The position numbers and the translations under genes are program-made. Source: DSNY01 sp040752195 (GTDB lineage: Bacteria > Pseudomonadota > Gammaproteobacteria > Burkholderiales > Burkholderiaceae_F). Taken from it: a stretch of 30,811 nucleotides of DNA. The DNA lies in the NCBI GenBank assembly GCA_040752195.1, contig JBFMFC010000041.1, positions 1-30,811 on the forward strand. Direction: 5' to 3'. The notes under the pieces are model-generated. The model worked only from the letters and a program-made list of their open reading frames with translations, ran no database searches and was not told the DNA's origin. Numbering within the stretch: the first letter of the stretch is position 1; each line of letters begins with the position of its first letter. Positions 5,879-14,261 of this stretch are shown here, piece after piece.

Positions 5879-6964
5879 TCAACCGTGCTCTTCGATGCCG
5901 GCGGCCGCGCGTTGCGCGAGCGCCAGATATTCCTTCGCGCGCTGAGGCCACTTGTGCGGCTCGCGCGGTTCGGGTTCCGTGAGGTGCGCGAGCGCGAGCC
6001 GCGCGCGCAGGCAGGCGCGCAGCGCGACGTAGAAGTGGTGCAGGCGGTCGTCGATGCGGTCGCCGAGTTGCGCTTCGATGTGGCGGCGCAGTTGCTCGCC
6101 GACCCACTGCGCGCCGAGGCGCTCGCACTCGAGGCCGAGGAACCCGATCTCGTCGAACGGATCGACGAGCCGCAGCGCGCGGTTGAACTCCAGACAGTCG
6201 ATGATGACCGGCGCGTCGAGCAGGAAGACGTGCTCGGGGCGTAGGTCGCCGTGGCCTTCGACGACGTGTCCGCCGGTGGCGCGCGCTTCGAGCAACGCGC
6301 GGTCGGCGTCGAAGAAGCGCTCGATCGTCGCGAGGATGCGCTCGATGCGCGCACCGTCGAGCGCGAAGTCGGGCCGCAACAGAAGGCCGGCGTTGGCGTC
6401 GTGCTGGGCGCGCAGCAACTCGACGTAGCGCCGCGCATCGACCTCGGCGGGTGCGAGCCCCCGATAGAACCGCGCGAGCACCTCGCCGATCTGCGCGACG
6501 TGCGCGGGCGCGAGTTCGCCGCGAACGATGAGCTGCTCGAGCGTGCGGTGCTCGGGCAGCCGGCGCATGCGGACGAGCCAGTCGACCGTGACGCCCGCGC
6601 CTTCGATCGCAAGCCGCCCGTCGGCTTCGAGCGTCAGTCGCGCGACGCCGAGGTAGACGTCCGGCGCGAGCCGGCGATTCAGCCGCACTTCGTCGCGGCA
6701 GCGCGCCTCGCGCGCCTCGAGCGTGCTGAAGTCCAGGTACGGATAGACGACCGGCTTCTTCAGCTTGTACGCCATGCCGTCGGTGAGAAACACCCACGAC
6801 ATATGTGTCTCGCGCACCTCGACGCGCGCGGGGCGTTCGGGATAGGCGGCGGCCGACGAGAGGAAGTCGACCTTGGCCTGCAGTCCGTCGGCGCTGTCGC
6901 GTACCGCGGCGGCGCGCGCCAGCGCGCGCGGGCGGGTGGGGCGCGTGTCGGCGGTCGAAGTCAT
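5879..6964 (-). CDS. Aminoglycoside phosphotransferase-like kinase (COG2187-type)
   Basis: A 361-residue cytosolic protein. The kinase-like fold is shown by the lysine cluster MAYKLKKPVVYP (about 64-75, the likely ATP-anchoring Lys), the catalytic loop GHGDLRPEH (237-245, Brenner-type HGD with a later His) and IIDCLEFN (254-261, metal-binding Asp256). This matches the phosphotransferase half of a widespread family whose members are often fused to a C-terminal P-loop kinase-like domain. Here the protein ends after the first half, so it is a single-domain version. The substrate is unknown; resistance to aminoglycosides should not be assumed. The start ATG 6964 gives a short basic N-terminus. 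A 206-base gap separates it from the divergent ABC exporter genes. Confidence 0.8.
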   Translation of the reverse strand: MTSTADTRPTRPRALARAAAVRDSADGLQAKVDFLSSAAAYPERPARVEVRETHMSWVFLTDGMAYKLKKPVVYPYLDFSTLEAREARCRDEVRLNRRLAPDVYLGVARLTLEADGRLAIEGAGVTVDWLVRMRRLPEHRTLEQLIVRGELAPAHVAQIGEVLARFYRGLAPAEVDARRYVELLRAQHDANAGLLLRPDFALDGARIERILATIERFFDADRALLEARATGGHVVEGHGDLRPEHVFLLDAPVIIDCLEFNRALRLVDPFDEIGFLGLECERLGAQWVGEQLRRHIEAQLGDRIDDRLHHFYVALRACLRARLALAHLTEPEPREPHKWPQRAKEYLALAQRAAAGIEEHG

Positions 6965-7096
6965 CGCACCGGCTCGGCGGGCCGTCGTGAGGCCGTGATT
7001 GCAAGAGCACGTTACGCAGCCGCGCCTGCGGCGTCAACGCGTACGGGCGCCGCATTTGATCGAGGCGAAGTGCTGCGCGCGCGAGGCGGAACTCCA

Positions 7097-7102
7097 TACA
7101 AT
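7097..7102 (+). promoter_or_regulatory. Possible -10 element for the ABC exporter operon
   Basis: TACAAT lies 69 bases before the GTG at 7171 in the divergent gap between the kinase and ABC genes. No matching -35 hexamer is found 16-18 bases upstream, so support is limited to one box. Confidence 0.3.
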
Positions 7103-7170
7103 CGCGGCCTTCCGCTCGTCGGCCGACAGGGTCGGCGCGCCGAGCGTCCTCGCGACAACGACAAGAACCC

Positions 7171-8967
7171 GTGACCGTCACCCTGACGCGGTTGATCGGT
7201 AGCTTCGCGCGCCGGCACTGGCGCGCGTACGTGGCCTCCGCGCTGATGCTCATCGGCGTGGCGGTGCTGACGGTATGGGTGCCGCTGCAGGTCGGACGCA
7301 TCGTCGACGGGTTGGTCGCGCAGACGCTGTTCGGCGGCGCGCTCGCGCGCGAGCTGGCGTGGCTGGTCGCGATGGGCATCGCGATCTACTTCCTGCGCGT
7401 GGGCTGGCGCCTGCAACTGTTCGCCGCGGCGTACCGGCTCGGCGTCGAGCTGCGCACGCGGCTGTACGCTCGGCTCGCGCAGCAGGGGCCGCCGTTCTTC
7501 AACCGCCAGCGCACCGGCGACCTGATGGCGCGCGCGACCAACGACGTCGATGCGATCGAGATGGTCGCGGGCGAAGCGTTCCTCGCCGGCTTCGACGGAA
7601 CGCTGACGCTCGTGCTGGTGGTCGGGATGATGACGCTCGGTGTGGACTGGCGGCTCGCTGTGGTGGCGCTGCTGCCGTTTCCGCTGATGGCGGCGTCGTT
7701 CTGGGTGATCTCGCGCCGCGTGCACGACGCGTGGCGGCTGTCGCTCGACCGCTTCTCGGCGCTCAACGAGCACGTTCAGGAGACCGTCGCCGGCGTGCGC
7801 ACGCTGCGCGCGCTGGGGCTCGAAGCGCGCGCCGGCAACGACTTCGCGCAGCGAACGCAGGCCGCGGCCGACGCGAGCTTCGACGCGCAGAAGTGGGAGG
7901 CGGCGTACGAACCCGCGGTCGGTTTGACGCTGACGGTGGCGACGGTGCTCACGCTCGGCGTCGGCGGCTGGCTCGTGTGGCGCGACGAGCTGACCGTGGG
8001 CAGCCTGACCGCGTTCACGATGTACCTCGGACAACTGATCTGGCCCATGTTCGCCGCCGGCTGGGTGCTGTCGCTGATCGAACGAGGCCGCGCGGCGTGG
8101 GGGCGACTCGATCCGCTGCTCGCCGAGCCGCTGTCGGTCGACGATCACGGGACCGTGACCGAACTGGACAACGGACCGATCCGGTTCGAGGGGGTGACGT
8201 TCGCTTATCCGGAAGCGGCGACTGCGCACGAGCGTGAGAGGCCGTCGCTCTGGTCCGAACGAACCCGCCGCCTCGCACTGGACCGCGCGAGCTTCGACCT
8301 GGCCCCCGGCCGCACGCTCGGCATCGTCGGGCCGACCGGCGCGGGCAAGTCCACGGTGATCCGCCTGCTGTTGCGGCACTACGCGCCGCAGTCCGGGACG
8401 ATTTACTGGGGCGCGCATGCGTTGCACGCATATCGCCTCGATGCGCTGCGCGCGGCCATCGCGTGGGTCCCGCAGGAGCCGTTCCTGTTCTCCGCGACGA
8501 TCGCGGACAACATCGCGCTCGCCAAGCCGGACGCCACCCGCGGCGAGATCGAACACGCGGCGCAACTGGCGGCGCTGCACGAGGACATCCTGCGTTTCCC
8601 GCGCGGCTACGACACGCTCGTCGGCGAACGCGGCGTCACGCTGTCGGGCGGGCAGCGGCAGCGCGTGGCGATCGCGCGTGCCTTGCTGACCGACACGCCG
8701 CTGCTGGTGCTCGACGATGCGCTGTCGGCGGTGGACACCGGCACCGAGACGCGCATCCTGGCGCACCTGCGCGGCGCGCGCGCCGAGCGCACCGCGATCA
8801 TCGTCAGCCATCGCCTGTCCGCGGTGGCCGATGCGGACCAGATCGTCGTGATCCACGACGGCCGGGTGACCGAGCGCGGCACACACGACGAACTGGTCGC
8901 GGCGGGCGGCTGGTACGCGGCGCAGTGGAAGTACCAGCAACTGGAGGCGAGCCTCGACGCCGCTTGA
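7171..8967 (+). CDS. ABC exporter half-transporter, MdlA-like (degenerate-site subunit)
   Basis: A 598-residue half-transporter: a six-helix ABC exporter membrane domain (about 20-310) followed by a nucleotide-binding domain with Walker A GPTGAGKST (387-395), Q-loop VPQEPFLF, signature LSGGQ (491-495), Walker B LLVLDD (511-516) and switch His in SHRLS. The residue after the Walker B Asp is Asp516 instead of the catalytic Glu, as in one subunit of heterodimeric exporters such as TM287/288, BmrCD and LmrCD. DDALSAVD also matches E. coli MdlA as I recall it. It should pair with the next gene in the inner membrane and export lipophilic or drug-like compounds; the substrate is not deducible. The GTG start at 7171 has no strong ribosome-binding site. 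Only 13 bases separate it from the partner gene. Confidence 0.9.
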   Translation: MTVTLTRLIGSFARRHWRAYVASALMLIGVAVLTVWVPLQVGRIVDGLVAQTLFGGALARELAWLVAMGIAIYFLRVGWRLQLFAAAYRLGVELRTRLYARLAQQGPPFFNRQRTGDLMARATNDVDAIEMVAGEAFLAGFDGTLTLVLVVGMMTLGVDWRLAVVALLPFPLMAASFWVISRRVHDAWRLSLDRFSALNEHVQETVAGVRTLRALGLEARAGNDFAQRTQAAADASFDAQKWEAAYEPAVGLTLTVATVLTLGVGGWLVWRDELTVGSLTAFTMYLGQLIWPMFAAGWVLSLIERGRAAWGRLDPLLAEPLSVDDHGTVTELDNGPIRFEGVTFAYPEAATAHERERPSLWSERTRRLALDRASFDLAPGRTLGIVGPTGAGKSTVIRLLLRHYAPQSGTIYWGAHALHAYRLDALRAAIAWVPQEPFLFSATIADNIALAKPDATRGEIEHAAQLAALHEDILRFPRGYDTLVGERGVTLSGGQRQRVAIARALLTDTPLLVLDDALSAVDTGTETRILAHLRGARAERTAIIVSHRLSAVADADQIVVIHDGRVTERGTHDELVAAGGWYAAQWKYQQLEASLDAA

Positions 8968-8980
8968 GGCCAATCCGACC

Positions 8981-10765
8981 ATGTCGATCGCCGTCGAAGC
9001 CGAAACCCACCCGGACCTGCGCCCGGTCAAGCCGACCGAGCGCCGGCAGGCATTCGCGCTGTTGTGGCGTGCGGCGCGGCCGGACAAGCGTCAGCTCGTG
9101 TGGGCCACGCTGTGGCTCGCGGCGGCCGGTGGGCTGGAGGCGCTCGGCCCGATCTTCGGCAAGCACTTCATCGACGCCCATCTGCTGCCGCGATCGTTCG
9201 ATGCCTGGACGATCGCGCTGCTGCTGGGCGGGTATCTCGCGTCGGGCTGTGCGGCGAGCGTGCTGCGTTACTTCCAGCTCGTGCGGCTGGCGGGACTGGC
9301 GATGCGTTCGGTGCGGCGGCTGCGCGAGCGCGTCTACGCGCACGTGCTGCGGCTGCCGATGAGCTTCTTCGACCGCGCGATCACGGGCCAGCTCGTCAGC
9401 CGCATCACCAACGACACCGAATCGGTCAAGCAGCTGTACGTGCAGGTGCTGTTCGAGATCCTGCAGGGGCTGACGGTGCTCGCCGGCGCGATCGTCGCGA
9501 TGGCCTGGCTCGACTGGCGGCTGATGCTGATCGTGCTGACGCTGGTGCCGGCGACCGTGGCGATCGTGTGGGGCTACCAGCGGCTGTCCGCGAGCGCAGT
9601 CACGCGCTCGCGCGAGCTGCGCAGCGACATCAACGCGCAGATGGCCGAGAGCATCGCCGGCATGAGCGTGCTGCAGGCCACCGGCGCGGTGCGGCGCTTC
9701 GGCGAGCGCTTCGGCGCGACCAACGACGCGTACTACCGCGCGCGCATGGGCGAGATCCGCGCCAACGCCTGGCTGCTGCGGCCGGCGCTCGACCTGCTGA
9801 ACGTTGTGCTGATCGTCGCGGTGATCGCGGCCTTCGGTGCGCAGCGCTTGGACGCGGTCGAGATCGGGCTGCTGTACGCGTTCATCGCGTACATCGCGCG
9901 TGTGGTCGAGCCGCTGATCCAGATCACGATGCAGTTCTCGCTGCTGCAACAGTCGGTGATCGCCGCGGCGCGCGTCAACGCGCTGCTCGCCGAAGGCGAG
10001 AGCGAACGGGTGACGCACGCGCGCCGCATTGCGCACGGGCGCGTCGAGCTGCGCGACGTGAGCTTCGGCTACGACCCGGACGAGCCGGTGCTGCACGACG
10101 TGAGCCTCGCGATCCCGGCCGGATCGTTCGTCGGCATCGTCGGCCACACCGGCAGCGGCAAGTCGACGCTGCTGGCGCTGCTGCTGCGCTTCTACACGCC
10201 GCAGGCCGGACGCATCGAGATCGACGGCATTCCGATCGCGACGATCGGCGACGAGCATTTCCGCGCCGACGTCGGGCTGGTGCCGCAGGAACCGTTCCTG
10301 CTCGCGGCGAGCGCGCGCGAGAACATCGACATGGGGCGCGGACTGCCGCCGGCGGTGATCGAGGCCGCGGCGCGTGCCGCGCGCGTGCACGACGTGATCG
10401 AGCGACTGCCGCAGGGTTACGACACGCCGCTCGGCGAAGGCGGCGCGCGGCTTTCGTCGGGGCAGAAGCAGCTGATCGCGGTGGCGCGCGCACTCGCAGG
10501 GCAGCCGCGCGTGCTGTTCCTCGACGAGGCGACCTCGCGCATCGACAGCGAGACCGAGCAGCTCGTGCAGCAGGCGCTCGGCGAGCTGCGCGGCAAGATC
10601 ACGGTCGTCGCGATCGCGCACCGGCTGTCGACGATCCGCGCCGCCGACCGCATCGTCGTGCTCAACCGCGGCCGCATCGCCGAGCAGGGCACGCACGACG
10701 AGCTGATGGCGATTCCGGGCGGCATCTACCAGCGGCTGTATCTGCTGCAGCAGATCGGGGAGTAG
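8981..10765 (+). CDS. ABC exporter half-transporter, MdlB-like (catalytic subunit)
   Basis: A 594-residue partner of the preceding gene with the same layout: exporter membrane domain, then Walker A GHTGSGKST (388-396), Q-loop VPQEPFLL, signature LSSGQ (491-495), Walker B VLFLDE (511-516) and switch His in AHRLS. Here position 516 is the canonical Glu, but the signature has Ser for the first Gly. In an assembled heterodimer each ATP site combines Walker motifs of one subunit with the signature of the other. The Asp516 site of the first protein would therefore face this altered LSSGQ, and the intact Glu516 site would face the intact LSGGQ, giving one dead and one live site. The start ATG 8981 follows GAGG at 8967-8970. 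It is closest in style to E. coli MdlB. Confidence 0.9.
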   Translation: MSIAVEAETHPDLRPVKPTERRQAFALLWRAARPDKRQLVWATLWLAAAGGLEALGPIFGKHFIDAHLLPRSFDAWTIALLLGGYLASGCAASVLRYFQLVRLAGLAMRSVRRLRERVYAHVLRLPMSFFDRAITGQLVSRITNDTESVKQLYVQVLFEILQGLTVLAGAIVAMAWLDWRLMLIVLTLVPATVAIVWGYQRLSASAVTRSRELRSDINAQMAESIAGMSVLQATGAVRRFGERFGATNDAYYRARMGEIRANAWLLRPALDLLNVVLIVAVIAAFGAQRLDAVEIGLLYAFIAYIARVVEPLIQITMQFSLLQQSVIAAARVNALLAEGESERVTHARRIAHGRVELRDVSFGYDPDEPVLHDVSLAIPAGSFVGIVGHTGSGKSTLLALLLRFYTPQAGRIEIDGIPIATIGDEHFRADVGLVPQEPFLLAASARENIDMGRGLPPAVIEAAARAARVHDVIERLPQGYDTPLGEGGARLSSGQKQLIAVARALAGQPRVLFLDEATSRIDSETEQLVQQALGELRGKITVVAIAHRLSTIRAADRIVVLNRGRIAEQGTHDELMAIPGGIYQRLYLLQQIGE

Positions 10766-10791
10766 ATCGCTCGGGCCGCTCTTGCTTGCAA

Positions 10792-10807
10792 GTACCAATA
10801 ATGGTAC
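10792..10807. promoter_or_regulatory. Palindromic operator in the toxin-antitoxin promoter
   Basis: GTACCA (10792-10797) and TGGTAC (10802-10807) are perfect 6-base arms with a 4-base spacer. The palindrome covers the AT-rich stretch that would hold the -10 box (CAATAAT) and lies 10 bases before the toxin start, with TTGCTT (10782-10787) as a possible -35. The antitoxin has a helix-turn-helix domain, so autoregulation by the antitoxin or the complex binding here is a natural inference. Confidence 0.55.
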
Positions 10808-10817
10808 AAAGGCTGTA

Positions 10818-11171
10818 GTGGTCGATCTGAAGCGACTTCCCGCGGCGTTCTATCGCTCGGTCTCGGGCAAGGAACCTGTGCGCGAGTGGCTGCTCGAGCT
10901 CTCGATCGAGGATCGAAAGATTGTCGGCACGGACATCGCCAAAGGCGAGTTCGGATGGCCGATCGGCATGCCGACCTGCCGTGCGTTGGGCGACGGGCTG
11001 TGGGAGATCCGCAGCGATCTGACCGGCGGCCGCATCGCGCGCGTGCTGTTCATGGTGTTCGAAGGGCGCATGGTGCTGCTGCATGGCTTCGTCAAGAAGT
11101 CGCAGAAGACGCCGCGCGAGGCGATGCTGCTGGCACGAAGGCGCATGAGCGAGGTACTTAGACATGGCTAG
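10818..11171 (+). CDS. RelE/HigB-type toxin (phage Gp49-like family)
   Basis: A 117-residue basic protein of the Gp49-like branch of the RelE/ParE superfamily, with the typical AFYRSVSGKEPVREWLLEL start, the central GMPTCRALGDGLWEIRSDLTGGRIARVLF block and the LLHGFVKKSQKTPREAMLLARRR C-terminus. Family members are ribosome-dependent mRNA interferases neutralised by the neighbouring antitoxin. GTG 10818 is preferred: AAAGG at 10808-10812 is 5 bases upstream and the operator lies just before it. A TTG at 10782 would put the operator inside the gene. It overlaps the antitoxin gene by 8 bases. Toxin before antitoxin is the order typical of higBA-like systems. Confidence 0.85.
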   Translation: MVDLKRLPAAFYRSVSGKEPVREWLLELSIEDRKIVGTDIAKGEFGWPIGMPTCRALGDGLWEIRSDLTGGRIARVLFMVFEGRMVLLHGFVKKSQKTPREAMLLARRRMSEVLRHG

Positions 11172-11454
11172 ACGGAAGAATCCGCGGATCGGTTCGAGCT
11201 TCTCCGACTTTCTCGCGGAGCAGGGGATCGAGGCCGAAGTCACAGGCGCTGCGATCAAGCAGGTCATTGCGTACCAGCTCGGCGAGGCGATGGCGAAACA
11301 GGGCTTGTCGAAGACGGCAATGGCCGAGCGGATGAACACGAGTCGGCAGCAACTCGATCGCCTGCTCGACCCGAACAACGAGTCGGTCACACTGCAGACG
11401 CTGCAGCGAGCGGCGCGAGCGGTCGGCAGGCGGCTGAAGGTCGAGTTGGTCTGA
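11164..11454 (+). CDS. XRE-family antitoxin (HigA-like)
   Basis: A 96-residue protein with a C-terminal helix-turn-helix domain (about 35-90): GEAMAKQGLSKTAMAERMNTSRQQLDRLLDP, then VTLQTLQRAARAVGRRLKVEL. This matches the XRE-type antitoxins that pair with Gp49-like toxins. The first 35 residues are probably the toxin-contacting part. It should bind the toxin and repress the operon through the palindrome at 10792-10807. The ATG at 11164 overlaps the toxin stop, so translation is coupled. Confidence 0.85.
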   Translation: MARRKNPRIGSSFSDFLAEQGIEAEVTGAAIKQVIAYQLGEAMAKQGLSKTAMAERMNTSRQQLDRLLDPNNESVTLQTLQRAARAVGRRLKVELV

Positions 11455-11472
11455 GAGATCCCGCTCGGTCCC

Positions 11473-11488
11473 CCTTTCTTACGAAAGG
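11473..11488 (+). terminator. Weak stem-loop after the toxin-antitoxin pair
   Basis: CCTTTC (11473-11478) and GAAAGG (11483-11488) form a 6-bp stem with a 4-base loop, 19 bases after the antitoxin stop. No T-run follows, so termination here is uncertain. Between it and the htpG promoter (11489-11595) I see nothing further. Confidence 0.35.
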
Positions 11489-11595
11489 CAGACGAAGACT
11501 GACGCGCCTTCGGTGCGCATTGCGGCGACTCGCAAGGCTCGGCCAGCCGCTCGCGGTGACCTGCGTCCGACGCACCTTCAACCCGGCGTCGCAGG

Positions 11596-11624
11596 CTTGA
11601 AGCCGCCCCGCCCGACCCCATAAT
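11596..11624 (+). promoter_or_regulatory. Sigma-32 heat-shock promoter of htpG
   Basis: CTTGAAG (11596-11602) and CCCCATAAT (11616-11624) with a 13-base spacer match the sigma-32 consensus (CTTGAAA and CCCCATnT) almost perfectly. The element lies 31 bases before the htpG start, giving a short leader. In E. coli htpG is a known sigma-32 target, so the context agrees. Confidence 0.85.
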
Positions 11625-11655
11625 TCGCGCGCTACGGCCGTACCGGAGGACTTGC

Positions 11656-13563
11656 ATGGGCGCACCCGACACCAAGATCAAGGAAACCCTGGGCTTCCAG
11701 GCCGAGGTGAAGCAGCTTCTTCACCTCGTGACCCACTCGCTGTACTCGAACAAGGAGATCTTCCTGCGCGAGCTGGTCAGCAACGCGTCGGACGCGTGCG
11801 ACAAGCTGCGCTTCGAGGCGATCGCCAGACCTGAGCTGCTCGAAGGCGGCCCCGACTTCGCGATCCGTGTGGCCTACGACAAGGCGGCACGAACGATCAC
11901 GGTGTCGGACAACGGCATCGGCATGTCGCGCGACGAGGCGATCCAGCATCTCGGAACGATCGCCAAGAGCGGCACGCGCGAATTCTTCGCACGATTGACC
12001 GGCGACCAGCAGAAGGACACGCAACTGATCGGCCAGTTCGGCGTCGGTTTTTACTCGAGCTTCATCGTCGCCGACCGCGTCACGGTGATCTCGCGCCGCG
12101 CCGGGCTGCCGGCCGATCAGGCGGTCAAGTGGGAAAGCGACGGCACCGGCGAGTTCACGGTCGAGCCCGCCACCCGCGAGTCGCGCGGCACCGACGTGAT
12201 CCTGCACCTGAAGGAGGGCGAGGACGAGCTGCTTTCGAGCTGGAAGCTGCGCTCGATCCTGACCAAGTACTCGGATCACATCGCCACGCCGATCCTGATG
12301 CGGAAGGAGGAGTGGGACAAGGACAAGAACGAGTACGTCGTCAAGGACGAGTGGGAGACCGTCAACCAGGCGAGCGCGCTGTGGACGCGCGCCAAGAGCG
12401 AGATCACCGACGAGCAGTACAAGTCCTTTTACCAGCACGTCGCGCACGACTTCACCGAGCCGCTGGCGTGGACGCACAACCGCGTCGAAGGCAAGACCGA
12501 ATACATCCAGCTTCTGTACATCCCGTCGCGCGCGCCGTTCGACATCTGGGACCGCAACCAGCGGCACGGGCTGAAGCTGTACGTGCGGCGCGTGTTCATC
12601 ATGGACGACGCCGAGCAGCTGCTGCCGCCGTACCTGCGCTTCGTGCGCGGCGTGGTCGACTCCAGCGACCTGCCGCTGAACGTCAGCCGCGAGATCCTGC
12701 AGGAGTCGCGCGACGTCAAGGCGATCCGCGAGGGCTGCACCAAGCGCGTGCTGTCGCTGCTCGAGGACCTCGCCGAGAACCGCAAGGACGACTACGCGAA
12801 GTTCTGGTCCGAGTTCGGACAGGTGCTGAAGGAGGGCATCGGCGACGACCCGGCCAACCGCGATCGCATCGCCAAGCTGCTGCGCTTCGCGTCGACGACG
12901 AGCGAAGGCGTGCAGAACGTGTCGCTCGCCGACTACGTCGCGCGGATGAAGCCGGGACAGAAGTCGATCTACTACCTGACCGCCGAGACGCTCGACGCGG
13001 CGAAGTCGAGCCCGCACCTGGAGATCTTCCGCAAGAAGGGTGTGGAAGTGCTGCTGCTCACGGACCGCGTCGACGAGTGGATGCTGACCTTCCTGCACGA
13101 GTTCGACGGCAAACCGCTCGTGTCGGTGGCGAAGGGCGACCTCGATCTCGGCGATCTGGCCGACGCGCAGGAAAAGGAGGAGCAGCAGAAGGTCGCCGAC
13201 GAGTACAAGGACCTGGTCGGCAAGGTCAAGGCGGCGTTGGGCGAGCGCGTCCAGGACGTGCGCGTGACGCTGCGGCTCACGGACTCGCCGGCGTGCATCG
13301 TCGTCGACCGCGATGCGATGAGCGCCCACCTGGCGCGGCTGCTGAAGGCAGCGGGCCAGAAGGCGCCGACCGCCAAGCCGATTCTCGAGCTCAACCCGCA
13401 CCATCCGCTGGTGCAGCGGCTGAAGTACGAGGACGCCAAGCTCGCCGACTGGGCCGCGCTGCTGCTCGACCAGGCGGTGCTCGCCGAAGGCGGGCAGCTC
13501 GACGACCCGGCCGGTTTCGTCAAGCGGCTCAACCAGATGCTGCTGGATGCCGCGGCGAAGTAG
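11656..13563 (+). CDS. htpG: Hsp90-family chaperone HtpG
   Basis: A 635-residue protein, about the usual length for HtpG. The N-terminal GHKL ATPase domain shows FLRELVSNASDACDKLR, DNGIGMSRDEAIQHLGTIAKSGT and IGQFGVGFYSSF. The middle domain has the WTHNRVEGKTEYIQLLYIPS and GVVDSSDLPLNVSREILQ blocks with the conserved Arg near the ATP gamma-phosphate. A C-terminal dimerisation domain follows and there is no MEEVD tail, as expected for bacteria. It is an ATP-driven cytosolic chaperone for stressed and partly folded proteins. GGAGGA at 11645-11650 lies 5 bases before the ATG. A sigma-32 type promoter precedes it. Its 3' end overlaps the DNA glycosylase gene by 17 bases. Confidence 0.97.
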   Translation: MGAPDTKIKETLGFQAEVKQLLHLVTHSLYSNKEIFLRELVSNASDACDKLRFEAIARPELLEGGPDFAIRVAYDKAARTITVSDNGIGMSRDEAIQHLGTIAKSGTREFFARLTGDQQKDTQLIGQFGVGFYSSFIVADRVTVISRRAGLPADQAVKWESDGTGEFTVEPATRESRGTDVILHLKEGEDELLSSWKLRSILTKYSDHIATPILMRKEEWDKDKNEYVVKDEWETVNQASALWTRAKSEITDEQYKSFYQHVAHDFTEPLAWTHNRVEGKTEYIQLLYIPSRAPFDIWDRNQRHGLKLYVRRVFIMDDAEQLLPPYLRFVRGVVDSSDLPLNVSREILQESRDVKAIREGCTKRVLSLLEDLAENRKDDYAKFWSEFGQVLKEGIGDDPANRDRIAKLLRFASTTSEGVQNVSLADYVARMKPGQKSIYYLTAETLDAAKSSPHLEIFRKKGVEVLLLTDRVDEWMLTFLHEFDGKPLVSVAKGDLDLGDLADAQEKEEQQKVADEYKDLVGKVKAALGERVQDVRVTLRLTDSPACIVVDRDAMSAHLARLLKAAGQKAPTAKPILELNPHHPLVQRLKYEDAKLADWAALLLDQAVLAEGGQLDDPAGFVKRLNQMLLDAAAK

Positions 13564-14068
13564 CCCGGCGCGCGGTGCGCGGCTCAAAGGCTTTCCGCCG
13601 GTCATCGACGCGCGCGTCGAGACGCTGATCCTCGGCAGCTTTCCGAGCGAAGCCTCGCTCGCCGCCGGCCAGTACTACGCGCATCCGCGCAACCAGTTCT
13701 GGACGATCCTCGGCCGCGTGCTCGGCGAGCCGCTCGCCGAACTGCCGTACGAGGCGCGGCTCGCGCGTGTGCTGGCGCACCGCATCGGCATCTGGGACGT
13801 GCTCGGCGCGTGCGAACGCGCAGGCAGCCTCGATGCGTCGATCCGCAACCGCGAGCCGAACGACTTCGCGCTGCTGCACCGGCTGGCGCCGCGGCTCAAG
13901 CGGGTGATCTTCAACGGCCGGACCGCGGGCCGCTACGAACCGCTGTTCGGGCGGGCCGGCTTCGAGACCGCGGTCGTTCCATCGACCAGCCCGGCACATG
14001 CCGGCCGGACGCTGCAACAGAAGCTGGCGCTGTGGCGGCGCGCGCTCAAGGCCGCCAGGCGGCGCTGA
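13547..14068 (+). CDS. DNA-deoxyinosine (hypoxanthine) glycosylase, UDG superfamily
   Basis: A 173-residue protein of the uracil-DNA glycosylase fold, family-6 (HDG) type: LILGSFPSEASL (about 27-38) as the first motif, YYAHPRNQFWTILG as the family signature, IGIWDVLGACERAGSLDASI, VIFNGRTAG, and PSTSPAHAG as the last motif. Family members remove hypoxanthine left by adenine deamination, starting base-excision repair. The ATG at 13547 lies inside htpG (17-base overlap, different frame), so it is probably translated from the htpG transcript and co-induced by heat; this is inference. Without the first 15 residues the fold would still be complete, so a slightly later start is possible. Confidence 0.85.
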   Translation: MPRRSSPARGARLKGFPPVIDARVETLILGSFPSEASLAAGQYYAHPRNQFWTILGRVLGEPLAELPYEARLARVLAHRIGIWDVLGACERAGSLDASIRNREPNDFALLHRLAPRLKRVIFNGRTAGRYEPLFGRAGFETAVVPSTSPAHAGRTLQQKLALWRRALKAARRR

Positions 14069-14261
14069 TTCGAGGCCCAGGCGAAAGGCAACCCCCGGGG
14101 GGCACCGGTTCGGCCGGCGTTGCCGGCGTTTCCGGGCCGAATTGGGCCGATCGGTCGTTTTGCCTCACCCGAACACGTAACCTGCAAGGATTCGCGGGTC
14201 GCCGGGTGGGGCACAATCGCGCAGGAAGCGCCATCCGGGCTTTCCGCCTCGGGCTCGCACG

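Noticed and set aside
5862..7379. Long minus-strand open frame overlapping the kinase gene
   Set aside because: It is a GC-rich shadow: Arg/Ala-dominated, no domain, and it overlaps a well-supported gene and the start of the ABC exporter.
8804..13605. Long minus-strand open frames opposite the ABC and htpG genes
   Set aside because: They are antisense shadows of strongly biased GC-rich coding sequence, with His/Arg/Gln-rich products and no recognisable domain.
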